A DNA stretch of 48,905 nucleotides from DASUFP01 sp036274495 (GTDB lineage: Bacteria; Bacteroidota; Bacteroidia; AKYH767-A; OLB10): the NCBI GenBank assembly GCA_036274495.1, contig DASUFP010000111.1:1-48905 (forward strand). Reading direction: 5' to 3'. The translations under genes and the position numbers were made by a program. Of the stretch, positions 17,701-26,880 are shown in pieces (within the stretch, counting starts at the first letter, position 1; every line of letters starts with the position of its first letter). The notes under the pieces were generated by a model that saw only the letters and a program-made list of their open reading frames with translations, was not told where the DNA came from and made no database searches.

Positions 17701-20700
17701 CCTCGGGCCACACATCGGTATCAATAGAAGCTCCCCATCTGGTAATTTTCAGAGGCACCTCATACTCATAATAGTTATTGGTAAAATCGGATCCCAAACG
17801 AATAAAGGCTGTTACTTCACCATCCTGTACCTCATCACTCGCACTTGCATCTTCGGCGTGCAGATACATTTTTATTTTTTTGTAATTTCTTGAGTCAAGC
17901 AATGTATTTTTATATGCGGCACGCGCGTCGCCGTCAACAAGGTTGCAGACTTTTAATGTCAGCGACTGCTCATTCAATTGCTGCAGATTGGTAGAACCTA
18001 CGTTTACCTCACGATCGATACCGGGCGGAAGCACATACCTGATGGGTGTCCTGTCGCCGTTCTCCTCCAGGTTTACCACACTCACATCAAACGGGGTGGC
18101 ATTGGGATCGGTAGGAATATATTCGCCCGGATACAACAATGAATATTGGTATTTCCGCCATTCCCCCCTAAGCAATTCGAGTTTGGCAAAACGCATTACC
18201 ATTGGTTCCGAAAAATCCTTCATAAACATTCTTATAAAGTTTACCGATTTCAAATCGGCACCGGTACCTATTACTGCAGTAGGAGAATTAACAGGAATCT
18301 TAAACTGATACCAGGTAATCTGCTTTACTGAATTGTCTTTTGTAGTAACTGAAGTCGTTATTTTATCAACAATATAATTAGTACCAACATTCATCTGGCC
18401 GGGGGTAATATCAACCTTGTATTGGTAATAATTTTCATAATCGCTCATTGTATTATCCCTGTTGATGTCTTCTCCATCAGGGAAATTGGTAGAGGATGTT
18501 GTATAGGGTTCGGGGGATTGTTCGGAAGTTTTTGAGTTCCCTTCCGTTCCGTTAAACTGTTTATATCGCTCCAATATCGACAATCCCTGCTGGTCATAAT
18601 CGCCACCTCTGAAATAGTGAAAGTCATCACCCGCAGGGTCGGCATCGGCATTCTGATATGCAACCGAACCCTGGCCGAAAAGATTTGAAATTAACTGTAT
18701 GTATTCTGCCTGATGATACTGGCGTTCCTTTGCAGTGGAAATACCATCGAGTCCCACATCCTGTGCGGCACGTGAATCAGGATCGTTATCGAAGGCATTC
18801 ACGATACTTTGTACCCTCGGCACATAGCCCCATACGGTAGAGTCAACCGTATTGTTGTTGGTAGGTGACGGCAGTCCGTATTCGAAAGAGCGATAGGAAT
18901 CTTTGAGAATGTCTTCCGAAATTTCACCCAGGTTAAAATAAAGCGAACCGCCGGTTGTATTCAGGCTTTCACTGTTGAATGGATCCATCAGCCAGAACTG
19001 GATAAACTCTACGTTGGTCGACTCAAAATCGTAGGTTTCAATGCGTCGCATTATTCCCGCCCATCGCGTATTCGGGTTTTTCAGTGTACCGTCGGCATTA
19101 ATGCCTGCAGAAATACCGGCAACACCTCCAACATCAAAGTTGTACGGCCCCCTTTCATCAGGATAATAGGCGAGATTCAGAATACTCAGTGTGGTAGCTT
19201 GTCCTGTAGGGTTTTGCTTATAGGGGAAAAGTTCCGTTTCCAGTACCTCCCTTACATTGTTATTGGAAAGATCGGTATTGGTGATACCCGGAGGCAGCAA
19301 ATTACTGCCGCTTCCCGATGAACGATAAAATACTGTCGGGTCAATGTTGTACCAGGCAAGTTTTGCACGATTGAACCCATAGATGAGTGAATCGTTATAT
19401 ACGGCTTCCGGAAAAATGGAAGGCTGTCCCTGTGGTACAGAAGCCAGAAACCAGGTTGAAGGAATTTTCAGATCAATGGTCGACTGACTGCCTTCAAAAT
19501 CGTCGATGTAGGCATTGCCTTTTGTACCTCCGGCGGTACCCGGAATAAGATTGGCGAATTCCCCGGTTACCGTTACGCGCGATTGTTCCTTGGTTGCGAT
19601 GAATGGAAGCTTATCGACCATACGGGTAATAAACCTTGATTCGGTTGAATAGGTTCCGTCGAGTCCCCAGATAACGTTGTTAAGGGGTTCATCACCAATA
19701 TTTACCTTGCTGGTTATGGGACGCTCCCGCAGGTACATGAACGTACCTCCTACATTAAAATCCTTATTCACCTCGTAGTCGAAGCGGGCGCCGTAAAGCG
19801 CTTTCGACTGAATTGAAAAGAGTGAATTACTCTCAAGAGAAATTTTAATAGGAGTAGCCGATGCCAGCAATCCGGCATTAATAATTTTTACTCTGCCAAG
19901 GTTATAGTCAACGGTATAATCCACATTCTCCACCAGTTGTACGCCTCCGGCCGTAACAACCACCGAGCCTTGCGGGATATTAAGTGCATTGAGAAATATT
20001 TCAGAACTCGAAGAGCTCTTATAACTACCTACCAGCGAGAAGCGGTTGAGCTCCGGCAGCTGCTGCGCCGAAGTTTTCGTTGAGTCGTATAGCTGATCGT
20101 AGGCATAGTTATTTGCCTGCAGCGGATCTACGAATTTTGCACGTAAATAACTACCGAAGGGCTCCCTCTCCGGGAAGTATATCCTGCCATTGGTTGAATT
20201 GATGGTAACACCTTCAACATAATCGAATACTCCATCTGGGAGCGGATCGTTTCTGCTGTCGAGTTGATCTACTCCAAATACCTGCACCAGCGGTACGCCC
20301 TTCAAATTGGTTTCGCTTGCAGGAACCGGCATGTAGTTGATTTTCTTTAAACCATCATTGTTGTCGGTATAAATTACATTCAGTTTAAAATCTTCGCGCT
20401 GCAATTGGTACGATCCTAACGAGTAAACGTTTTTCATCATCAGATCCCAGGTTGGAAGTTTAGGATTGATGTTGGTGCTCTTCAGCATTTTTACAAAGAG
20501 CAGTTGCGGAGGATTAATACCGGATGTTGTAAGGTCACCTACCCTGAAGACGTTATTACCAACGGTGTACTCGTAAGCAACGGCCAGCACCTCATTTGAG
20601 TTGAGTGCCTGGTTGAGGGAAATGTAACCGAGCTTCGCATTATAAAAATATTCGTTCGGGTTCAGCTTGCGCGCACCAACCAGTCTGACATAATCCTGTT

Positions 20701-22015
20701 GCGGTGCAAAATTGTTAGGAGGGCCGGCAAGCGGATCGAGTGCCTGCGAAACCTGATTGATATCCCGCGAAGGAAGGTATTGTTTATTCATCAGGTCATA
20801 CAGGTTATTTGACAGACTGTCTGACGGATAAACGGATGTCCCCTGGGAGATGAATGAACGGCTGTAGTAGTTGTATTCTCCCAAATCCATAAACGCAACA
20901 ATGTCACGGGTGTTTTCGGTACTGCTGTTTTTGTTTGTGATCCAAACTTCCAGCTTGGTAATATTGATGGGAGAATTTACAACAGGCAGGTTTTTTAGCG
21001 CGTTGTCGTAGTTGTCTTTGAAATAGTTGGAGAGAAAATAGTGCTTGTTCGCTTCATACTCATCAGCAGGAATATCGAACTTGGTAATTTGTCCGCCTCC
21101 GGGAGGAACATCAATTGTTGAAGCCTGACCTTCCTGTTGCGAAATAACCGTTGTTACTTTTAAGCGACCGAACTGCAATTGTGCTTTAATGCCGAAAAGA
21201 CTCTGACTTCCCTGAATGAGGGAACCGGAGAGGGGCATTGTAATATTTCCGGCTTCAAGTTTCTTGATAATTTCATCTTCCTTGCCTGTGTACTCCAGTT
21301 TCAGTTTGTTTTCAAAATCGAAGCTGGCTTCGGTATTGTAATTGGTGGTGAGTTTCATCTTCTCACCGATATTACCCACTACATTAAGCTGAATTTTTTC
21401 GTCGAAATCAAAAGTGGTATTCCTGCGTTGCTTTTCAGGAATTGCCGGGTTCTCGTTTTTGTAGATATTCAACCCAAAGGTAAGTTCGGCTGAACCCTGT
21501 ACCCGAATATCGATGGTATTACCACCGAAAATGCGATCAAAAGCTTCTCCGCCCACATATATTTTCGGAATAATACTTCTTTTCTCTCCACCGTCTTCGC
21601 CGGCAGTCATTTCTCGCCAGTAATTTTTGGTCGACTTCGCATAATTATCTCTTACATACTCATCGAAAGTCAGGTACGAGGGATTGCGGTAAAAGAGATC
21701 ACCCATCCGCTCGTTGATATTGTACTGATTCTCGTCGGGATCATATTCAATGGTACTTTCGATGTTCGACGGATCGTGCAGATAAAGCGGGCTTTCGTTG
21801 GGAGGATTTGAAAACGGATCGGTAAGGTTATCGTGAAAGGGATATGGCAGCTCTAATGTATCACCTTTACCGGTATCAGGTACGGCAATTGAGATGGCGT
21901 CGTTTGAATAATCGGGACCAGAAATGCCTCCGGGCGTAATTCCGCTTACAAGACCAAAAACAGGCAATAAAAATCCTGCGGCCGCACTAAGTTTCAAAAC
22001 ACTTTTATGTCGCAC
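14774..22015 (-). CDS. sprA: Type IX secretion translocon / gliding motility protein SprA
   Basis: A 2413-residue outer-membrane protein, matching the roughly 2400-residue size of known SprA (Sov). In characterised Bacteroidota SprA forms a giant single-chain beta-barrel pore through which folded T9SS cargo leaves the cell. The N-terminus is a signal peptide (AAAGFLLPVFGLVSG). SprA-like segments include DNYAKSTKNYWRE, the IYVGGEAFDRIFGG region, and repeated long amphipathic strands to the C-terminal barrel end (NTAFGISVRFTLTQ). A striking Pro/Lys-rich insert lies at about residues 1918-1956 (DNA about 16147-16263). It shares the run with ruvA upstream and gcvH downstream. Six T9SS cargo genes in this window are possible clients. 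Confidence 0.96.
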   Translation of the reverse strand: MRHKSVLKLSAAAGFLLPVFGLVSGITPGGISGPDYSNDAISIAVPDTGKGDTLELPYPFHDNLTDPFSNPPNESPLYLHDPSNIESTIEYDPDENQYNINERMGDLFYRNPSYLTFDEYVRDNYAKSTKNYWREMTAGEDGGEKRSIIPKIYVGGEAFDRIFGGNTIDIRVQGSAELTFGLNIYKNENPAIPEKQRRNTTFDFDEKIQLNVVGNIGEKMKLTTNYNTEASFDFENKLKLEYTGKEDEIIKKLEAGNITMPLSGSLIQGSQSLFGIKAQLQFGRLKVTTVISQQEGQASTIDVPPGGGQITKFDIPADEYEANKHYFLSNYFKDNYDNALKNLPVVNSPINITKLEVWITNKNSSTENTRDIVAFMDLGEYNYYSRSFISQGTSVYPSDSLSNNLYDLMNKQYLPSRDINQVSQALDPLAGPPNNFAPQQDYVRLVGARKLNPNEYFYNAKLGYISLNQALNSNEVLAVAYEYTVGNNVFRVGDLTTSGINPPQLLFVKMLKSTNINPKLPTWDLMMKNVYSLGSYQLQREDFKLNVIYTDNNDGLKKINYMPVPASETNLKGVPLVQVFGVDQLDSRNDPLPDGVFDYVEGVTINSTNGRIYFPEREPFGSYLRAKFVDPLQANNYAYDQLYDSTKTSAQQLPELNRFSLVGSYKSSSSSEIFLNALNIPQGSVVVTAGGVQLVENVDYTVDYNLGRVKIINAGLLASATPIKISLESNSLFSIQSKALYGARFDYEVNKDFNVGGTFMYLRERPITSKVNIGDEPLNNVIWGLDGTYSTESRFITRMVDKLPFIATKEQSRVTVTGEFANLIPGTAGGTKGNAYIDDFEGSQSTIDLKIPSTWFLASVPQGQPSIFPEAVYNDSLIYGFNRAKLAWYNIDPTVFYRSSGSGSNLLPPGITNTDLSNNNVREVLETELFPYKQNPTGQATTLSILNLAYYPDERGPYNFDVGGVAGISAGINADGTLKNPNTRWAGIMRRIETYDFESTNVEFIQFWLMDPFNSESLNTTGGSLYFNLGEISEDILKDSYRSFEYGLPSPTNNNTVDSTVWGYVPRVQSIVNAFDNDPDSRAAQDVGLDGISTAKERQYHQAEYIQLISNLFGQGSVAYQNADADPAGDDFHYFRGGDYDQQGLSILERYKQFNGTEGNSKTSEQSPEPYTTSSTNFPDGEDINRDNTMSDYENYYQYKVDITPGQMNVGTNYIVDKITTSVTTKDNSVKQITWYQFKIPVNSPTAVIGTGADLKSVNFIRMFMKDFSEPMVMRFAKLELLRGEWRKYQYSLLYPGEYIPTDPNATPFDVSVVNLEENGDRTPIRYVLPPGIDREVNVGSTNLQQLNEQSLTLKVCNLVDGDARAAYKNTLLDSRNYKKIKMYLHAEDASASDEVQDGEVTAFIRLGSDFTNNYYEYEVPLKITRWGASIDTDVWPEGNNIVIDVDKLIAGKLERNNVFAANGNPSSTPYTFKDENRNITIVGNPTLSEVKTIMLGIRNPKKELDPNDDGQPKCVEVWFNELRMNDFDNNGGWAANARVTTKLADLGTVTLSGSRSTDGFGSLESKINDRQKENITSYDLSTAIEIGKFFPQSTGISIPFYFGFGETFSNPQYNPIDPDVPFDQALSSIDDPARKEQLRLLAQDYTKRQSINFTNVHKNRTAKAGKPKIYDIENFNLSFGYTNTYHRNFDLEHDNQKEYLGALGYNYSTQSKYITPFSKVKAFQKSKWTRPIKDFNLNFVPSSFTFRTDIQRHYGERMARDLSEFTFQQPTLYNKSFTWGRQYTLAYDITRSIKFDFTANNLANVDEPYGKIDTEAKKDSVRKNFWDFGRNTDYRHTGSLSYNVPLSKLPLTDWITLNLRYQFDYHWQTGPLGYVGQFNQVTINPAIGNTIQNSNTKQANTTFNMTTLYNKSKYLKKVLGPKPPKPPKPKVEPPKSPQDTTAKPKIKTPRVPGDVERSLAKVIFSMKNVSLNYSETNGTLLPGFNRTSEFLGNNFYNGPDGKSNMAPGLPFVFGSQKDIREEAARNNWLTLDTTFNGLFAQTYTDNFTGRATFEPTQGFRLELNASRNYARSKSENYRAQSDGSYNAYSHIETGNFSMSIISLGTAFAKDRKDYSSAVFEKFEAYRKEISLRLGSANSLSSGLDSAGYADGYGGTSQDVLTYAFLAAYTKKSAGGIKLDAFPNIPKVNWRLTYDGLSRLKFAKKLFNSVSLSHAYRSTYSVSSFTSNLLFNEDGTARDLSNNFIPHDQYSQVNISEQFSPLIGIDVNWKNRLTTRFEYKRDRNITLTFTDIQITEVKGTEFVFGAGYRWRNFKLPFGLANPAKKSSGTDLNLTADFSVRKNSTIIRKLLENLDQPTAGLTVLSMKLAADYIINERFNVRLFFDRIINTPIISTSFPTANTAFGISVRFTLTQ

Positions 22016-22193
22016 TTTTCAAATCTGGTTAAAACAATCGACAGTCCCTTGCAGCAATGACCCGATGCAGCCCGACTTCACGATTTTTCCGGGGTGGTTT
22101 TTATTCAAAAGCACTTGATATTCAACTAATTATAAATCAACCGTTTGCCCGGAAGCTAATTCAGGAACAGTCGGCTAAAATAACATAAAAAAG

Positions 22194-22224
22194 CAAACGT
22201 GTCAGACCCTTCAAAGGGTTGCAA
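22194..22224 (-). promoter_or_regulatory. Candidate sprA promoter containing a palindrome
   Basis: On the - strand TTG (22224-22222) is separated by 20 bases from CACGTTTG (22201-22194), one mismatch from the Bacteroidota -7 box. The spacer contains the perfect 14-bp palindrome ACCCTTTGAAGGGT (22206-22219; 6-bp arms). The implied sprA leader is about 180 bases. It could let sprA-gcvH-vanZ-LOG be transcribed independently of maeB-ruvA. Confidence 0.3.
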
Positions 22225-22258
22225 CATCACTCTTTTACGATAAAATAACGTTGGTGGT

Positions 22259-22864
22259 TCAGGAAGCCAGAAATCCTAAAGAAAGTTTAATGACTTCCTC
22301 AGGGGTACCGGGTCCGGAAGTATGCCCAATAGCCTTATCTACAGCTTTTTCGGCAGCTACCCGGCCAAACCCTAACGTAAGTAGTGCACTTAACGACTCA
22401 CTTTTGAGTGTATTGCCTGCCGGTAAAGAAATTCCAGCGGTAAGAGATTGTTTTCCTGCCTTATCTTTAAGATCTATAATAATCCGCTGTGCGGTTTTGG
22501 CGCCAATCCCTTTTACACGCTGTAAGGTAGCTGCATCACCTGAGCCGATTACCCCAAGCAGAGATCCCGGTTCAAAAGATGACAAAATCAGCTGTGCGGT
22601 GTTGTTACCTACTCCTGAAACGCTGATAAGATCCAGAAAAAGCATTCTTTCGGATTCTTCTACAAAACCAAAAATGGCAAAATTTGACACTGCCTGTGTT
22701 TCGTTTTTAAGAATGCAATATGTCAGCAACCGGACCTCTTTAAGGTCCTTTATTTTCGAATAGGTGTTTAGTGTGATATGGATATGATAACCCATTCCGT
22801 TATTTTCAACCACAACGGAAGTTGGAGAGATCGCAGTAACTTTTCCTGTAATGAACGTGTACAT
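22259..22864 (-). CDS. ruvA: Holliday junction branch migration protein RuvA
   Basis: RuvA (201 residues) binds four-way DNA junctions and loads the RuvB motor during recombinational repair. The OB-fold N-terminus (MYTFITGKVTAISPTSVVVENNGMGYHI) and both helix-hairpin-helix motifs (SVSGVGNNTAQLIL; RVKGIGAKTAQRII) are present. The C-terminal domain III that contacts RuvB is also present (ALLTLGFGRVAAEKAV). The gene starts only 8 bases after maeB, so the two are likely co-transcribed. ruvB and ruvC are not in the window. Confidence 0.97.
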   Translation of the reverse strand: MYTFITGKVTAISPTSVVVENNGMGYHIHITLNTYSKIKDLKEVRLLTYCILKNETQAVSNFAIFGFVEESERMLFLDLISVSGVGNNTAQLILSSFEPGSLLGVIGSGDAATLQRVKGIGAKTAQRIIIDLKDKAGKQSLTAGISLPAGNTLKSESLSALLTLGFGRVAAEKAVDKAIGHTSGPGTPEEVIKLSLGFLAS

Positions 22865-22872
22865 AATTTTGC

Positions 22873-25143
22873 TTATCCGGCAACCATTGCTTTACGTGAC
22901 TGAGCATCCACAACTCCGATGGTAACAGTGTTCACAATTTCCCTCACAGAACTGCCCAGTTGCAAAATATGAACAGGTTTGTTCATGCCAAGAAGTATCG
23001 GGCCGATAGCTTCGGCCGCTCCCATTTCCTGAAGTAATTTATATGCGATGTTGCCGGCATCAAGACTTGGAAAAATCAGTGTATTGGCCGAATGATCTCC
23101 CAGTTCACTGAACGGGAAATTGTCTTTCATCATTTGACTGTTGAAAGCAAAGTTCGCCTGCATTTCTCCATCCACAACCAATCCCGGAAATTTATCATGC
23201 AATATTGCAACTGCCTCTCTTACTTTTCTTGCACCGGGCTCTTTTGAAGAACCAAAATTGGAAAAGGAGAGCATTGCAATTCGGGGCTTCATATTAAATT
23301 GCTGAACGGCTTTTGCGGTGAGCAATGTAATTTCCACCAGTTCTTCCGTTGTCGGATTTACATTGATGGTACAATCGGCAAAAAATATGGGACCACGTTT
23401 CGTAATCATGATATACATACCGGCAATGTTTGTCACTTCTTCCTGTGTTCCGATAATGTAAATGGCCGGGCGTAATATGTCGGCATACTTGCGGGTAAGT
23501 CCTGAAATAAGTACATCAGCCTGGCCGGTTTCTACCATCATTGCCCCATAGTAATTCCGCTCTTTCATTATTTTCCGCGCTTCATGGTAGTTGAATCCGG
23601 AACGTTTTCTCTTGTTGAAAAACAACTCACCAAAATAATTCAGGTTTTCCTCATCAGAGCGCGGGTCAATAATGGGAATATCTTTTAAGTCAAGACTATG
23701 TTCTTCTATGAGTTGTTCAATCCGGTCTTTGTTACCCAGCAGAATCGGATGGGCAATGCCTTCGTCTTTTACTATTTGTGCCGACTTCAATATTTTGTAG
23801 GTATCGGCTTCAGCAAATACAACCCGCTGCGGATTCTTTTTTGCCTTGTTTGTAATAACCCTGATTAATTTGTTGTCGAGGCCTAACCGTTTCGACAACT
23901 CTTCTTCATAGGCTTCCCAGTTTTCAATTATTTGCTGAGCCACTCCTGATTCAATTGCAGCCTTTGCAACGGCGGGAGCTACAGCGGTAATGAGTCTCGG
24001 GTCAAGTGGTTTTGGAATGATGTATTCTCTTCCGAACAAAATGTTTTTTTCGTTATAGGCAAGATTAACGATTTCGGGAACCGGCTGTTTGGCCAGATTT
24101 GCAAGGGCTCTTACCGCTGCCAGTTTCATTTCTTCGTTAATCTGTGTAGCGCGAACATCAAGTGCGCCCCGGAAGATGAATGGAAAGCCAAGTACATTGT
24201 TCACCTGGTTGGGGTAATCTGATCGTCCGGTGGCAAGAATCAGATCGGGCCTGGACCTGTGTGCAACTTCGTAACTTATTTCCGGGTCAGGATTGGCCAT
24301 TGCAAAAACAATAGGATCAGCCGCCATTGACTGGAGGTGTTTTTCATTCAGAATATTTCCCTTTGAAAGTCCTATAAAAACATCGGCATTTGCCATTGCC
24401 TCCTCAAGTGTATTGATATCACGATTGGTGGCAAAATATTTTTTATTGGGATCAGGTGTCTCCCGGTCGGCACGAATAACACCGTTGCTGTCGAGCATTA
24501 CAATGTTTTCCAGTTTAGCGCCAAGAGAAACAAATAATTTGGTGCATGAAATGGCTGATGCTCCTGCACCGTTGACAACAATCTTAACTTTCTCAAATGC
24601 TTTTCCGGCAAGTTCCAGTGCATTCAGCAAGGCGGCAGCTGTTATGATTGCAGTGCCATGCTGATCGTCGTGCATCACCGGAATTTTTAATTCTTCCTTG
24701 AGTCTCTTTTCAATTTCAAAACACTCGGGCGCTTTGATGTCTTCCAGGTTTATGCCGCCAAAAGTTGGTGCAATGGCCTTAACTGTTTTTACAAAATCCT
24801 CCACATTCAACTGGTTAATTTCGATGTCGAATACGTCGATGTCGGCGAATATTTTGAAAAGCAGTCCTTTCCCTTCCATTACCGGCTTTGAGGCTTCGGG
24901 ACCAATATTGCCCAGCCCGAGTACTGCTGTTCCGTTGGAAATAACTGCCACCAGATTTCCCTTAGCTGTGTATTTGTATACATCTTCCGGATTTTCATGA
25001 ATACTCAAACAGGGCTCAGCTACTCCGGGAGAATAGGCGAGCGACAGATCCCGCTGGGAACTGTAAGGCTTAGTAGGAACCACTTCAATTTTACCCGGAC
25101 GTCCGCTGGAATGATAATCCAGTGCTTCTTGCTTCTTGCTCAT
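22873..25143 (-). CDS. maeB: NADP-dependent malic enzyme with C-terminal phosphotransacetylase-like domain
   Basis: A 756-residue fusion, the same size and layout as E. coli MaeB (759). The malic-enzyme half (about 1-425) oxidatively decarboxylates malate to pyruvate. It shows SLAYSPGVAEPC, the metal-site MHDDQHGTAII, and the Rossmann motif NGAGASAISC. The C-terminal half (about 430-756) looks like a phosphotransacetylase, probably regulatory (acetyl-CoA sensing) rather than catalytic in this family. It is the first gene of the - strand run; the upstream gap to the terminator at 25193 is short. Confidence 0.95.
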   Translation of the reverse strand: MSKKQEALDYHSSGRPGKIEVVPTKPYSSQRDLSLAYSPGVAEPCLSIHENPEDVYKYTAKGNLVAVISNGTAVLGLGNIGPEASKPVMEGKGLLFKIFADIDVFDIEINQLNVEDFVKTVKAIAPTFGGINLEDIKAPECFEIEKRLKEELKIPVMHDDQHGTAIITAAALLNALELAGKAFEKVKIVVNGAGASAISCTKLFVSLGAKLENIVMLDSNGVIRADRETPDPNKKYFATNRDINTLEEAMANADVFIGLSKGNILNEKHLQSMAADPIVFAMANPDPEISYEVAHRSRPDLILATGRSDYPNQVNNVLGFPFIFRGALDVRATQINEEMKLAAVRALANLAKQPVPEIVNLAYNEKNILFGREYIIPKPLDPRLITAVAPAVAKAAIESGVAQQIIENWEAYEEELSKRLGLDNKLIRVITNKAKKNPQRVVFAEADTYKILKSAQIVKDEGIAHPILLGNKDRIEQLIEEHSLDLKDIPIIDPRSDEENLNYFGELFFNKRKRSGFNYHEARKIMKERNYYGAMMVETGQADVLISGLTRKYADILRPAIYIIGTQEEVTNIAGMYIMITKRGPIFFADCTINVNPTTEELVEITLLTAKAVQQFNMKPRIAMLSFSNFGSSKEPGARKVREAVAILHDKFPGLVVDGEMQANFAFNSQMMKDNFPFSELGDHSANTLIFPSLDAGNIAYKLLQEMGAAEAIGPILLGMNKPVHILQLGSSVREIVNTVTIGVVDAQSRKAMVAG

Positions 25144-25192
25144 ACATGTGGAAAAGGGTTGCTAAAGTAATTAAAATTAAGGTGCCATTCAT

Positions 25193-25222
25193 AAAAAAGC
25201 CCCGCCTTACAGGCAGGGCTTT
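25193..25222 (-). terminator. Terminator after the first tandem T9SS cargo gene
   Basis: Read on the - strand, AAAGCCC-TGCC pairs with GGCG-GGGCTTT with one mismatch and a 5-base loop. It is followed by a T6 run. It separates the T9SS cargo gene from maeB. Confidence 0.8.
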
Positions 25223-25244
25223 GTAATATTTTAAGGAGGAATGA

Positions 25245-25940
25245 TTAGTGAGAGGCAACGGTAAACTTACCGGTTGTGGAACTCTTGCCATCTGCAACCA
25301 GCGAATAAAAATAGAGGCCTGCTTTCATATCGGAAACTGCTATGCGAACAGATCCTTTGCTTTCGGTAAGTGGAACTGATTTAACTTCTGAACCAAGCAT
25401 GTTGTAAATTTTTATTTGTGCCGAACGGGTGTTGCGGGACAAGCTGTAGTAGATGTTTGTAAATTCCACTGCAGGACTCGGATAGGCTTTTGAAATGAAG
25501 TTTTTGGACTGATCCAGATCTGCAAGACCTGTTGTCGCGTCATAAACAAAATCAACACAAACAGAATCGCCGGTATTGAATGCATCATAGAAACAATAGG
25601 TTACAAAGCTGAATCCCGAAATTCCGTTTGCTTCCAAATCACCTTTAAACTGATCGTAAAATCCACCTGCCGGAATTGTAACAGTATCAGGTGAAATATT
25701 GGTAGCGGGAGAATAACATTGAATCCAGCAAAAATAACTGGTATGGCCTGATGTGAGGTTGTTTATCTGGCGGGCAACTAAAACCTGCTTATCGGAACCC
25801 GAAACATTGTTGATTGTAATTGTTCCTTCAAAAACCGAAAAAGGATCACCGGAAATATGCTGACCGGTGGCAGTAAGACTTTGGGAAAATGCCGGTACTG
25901 ATAAGGCAAGTCCCAAAAAAAACAAGTAAAATTTCTTCAT
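25245..25940 (-). CDS. Small T9SS cargo protein, tandem paralogue A
   Basis: A 231-residue exported protein of unknown function. Signal peptide at residues 1-20 (FFLGLALSVPAFSQ). The mature domain (about 21-150) contains SGDPFSVFEGT, GHTSYFCWIQCYSP, a DTVTIPAGGFYDQF stretch and TYCFYD ... DSVCVDF ... YDATTGLADL, with four conserved Cys. Residues about 155-231 are a type A T9SS sorting domain (SKAYPSPAVEFTNIYY ... GLYFYSLVADGKS). The gene just upstream (25994-26731) is a clear paralogue with the same Cys pattern. The Cys spacing suggests disulphide bonds, as expected for an extracellular protein. Confidence 0.85.
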   Translation of the reverse strand: MKKFYLFFLGLALSVPAFSQSLTATGQHISGDPFSVFEGTITINNVSGSDKQVLVARQINNLTSGHTSYFCWIQCYSPATNISPDTVTIPAGGFYDQFKGDLEANGISGFSFVTYCFYDAFNTGDSVCVDFVYDATTGLADLDQSKNFISKAYPSPAVEFTNIYYSLSRNTRSAQIKIYNMLGSEVKSVPLTESKGSVRIAVSDMKAGLYFYSLVADGKSSTTGKFTVASH

Positions 25941-25993
25941 TTGAGTAGAATATAAGCTACAAAGTTCGGAAACGGTAACAATAAATACAAGAT

Positions 25994-26731
25994 CTATCTG
26001 ACGATAAGCCTGCCTGATTTAAGTCTTTTACCGTCTTTTGACAAACCGTAAGTGTAAAAGCCTGAAACAAGCTTATTTACAGGAATTTGGATATCCCCTT
26101 CCTTTTCTTCCAGGTTGAAGGAAAGAATCAAAGCACCATAAGTATTAAACACTTGCAAAAAGGCATTTCCGGGGCCCCCATAAAGTTTATAATGAATTGA
26201 TGCTGAATTTATTGCAGGGTTTGGATAGGGCCTTGACAAATAATCTCCATCGCCGGGTATAACCGCTACTCCCGTTAGTGCATTATAGATGTACTCTACA
26301 CAAGCTGAATCAGCCGGATTTGTTACATCATAAAAACAGTATTTAACGGAACTGCTTCCTGCTATCGAATCTGTCTCGAGATAGGCATGAAACGATTGCG
26401 ACTGCAGCGCTCCGTGGCCTGTTGTTGATAGTGCCGGCATAAGGAGTGTATCCGAGGCAAGGGCCAATGACGTATCATAACACTGCACCAGGCAGAAATA
26501 GCTGTGATGTCCGGGGTACAGATTATTAACCACCTTGTTAACCAGAACCAGTTTGGCTGCATTGCTGTTATTCGTGAGTTCACCATGTCCTTCCATTTCC
26601 GTGTAGGGATCTCCGTCTACATAAACTCCTGATATTGAGAAACTTTGACCAAATGATGGGGTAATTGCCAACCCAAAAAGCAGGGTCAGTAAGCTACAAA
26701 TGGACAGAAGCAACTTTTTGATGGTTTTCAT
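25994..26731 (-). CDS. Small T9SS cargo protein, tandem paralogue B
   Basis: A 245-residue exported protein with signal peptide 1-29 (ending PSFGQ). The mature domain has the same skeleton as its neighbour: DGDPYTEMEGHG, GHHSYFCLVQCYD, YCFYDVTNPADSACVEY and a YNALTG turn. It is followed by a type A sorting domain (SRPYPNPAINSASIHY ... SGFYTYGLSKDGKRLKSGRLIVR). The 53-base gap to paralogue A suggests one transcript. The pair probably arose by tandem duplication followed by considerable divergence outside the Cys-containing motifs. Function unknown. Confidence 0.85.
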   Translation of the reverse strand: MKTIKKLLLSICSLLTLLFGLAITPSFGQSFSISGVYVDGDPYTEMEGHGELTNNSNAAKLVLVNKVVNNLYPGHHSYFCLVQCYDTSLALASDTLLMPALSTTGHGALQSQSFHAYLETDSIAGSSSVKYCFYDVTNPADSACVEYIYNALTGVAVIPGDGDYLSRPYPNPAINSASIHYKLYGGPGNAFLQVFNTYGALILSFNLEEKEGDIQIPVNKLVSGFYTYGLSKDGKRLKSGRLIVR

Positions 26732-26815
26732 ATGTATAATGATGTGATTTTGTGATAAATATAGTTGAAATATCTAAGAAATTAACTGATGACGAAAATA
26801 TTACACTTTACTCCA

Positions 26816-26846
26816 TTGCATCTTATTACCCTGTTTGTTACCTTCG
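26816..26846 (+). promoter_or_regulatory. Candidate promoter of the thioredoxin-like T9SS gene
   Basis: TTG (26816-26818), a 20-base spacer, and TACCTTCG (26839-26846; one mismatch to TAnnTTTG). The implied start is about 28 bases before the ATG. Spacing fits Bacteroidota promoters. Confidence 0.45.
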
Positions 26847-26880
26847 CTATTCAAAATCCTAAATTCAACATTTGTAAACC

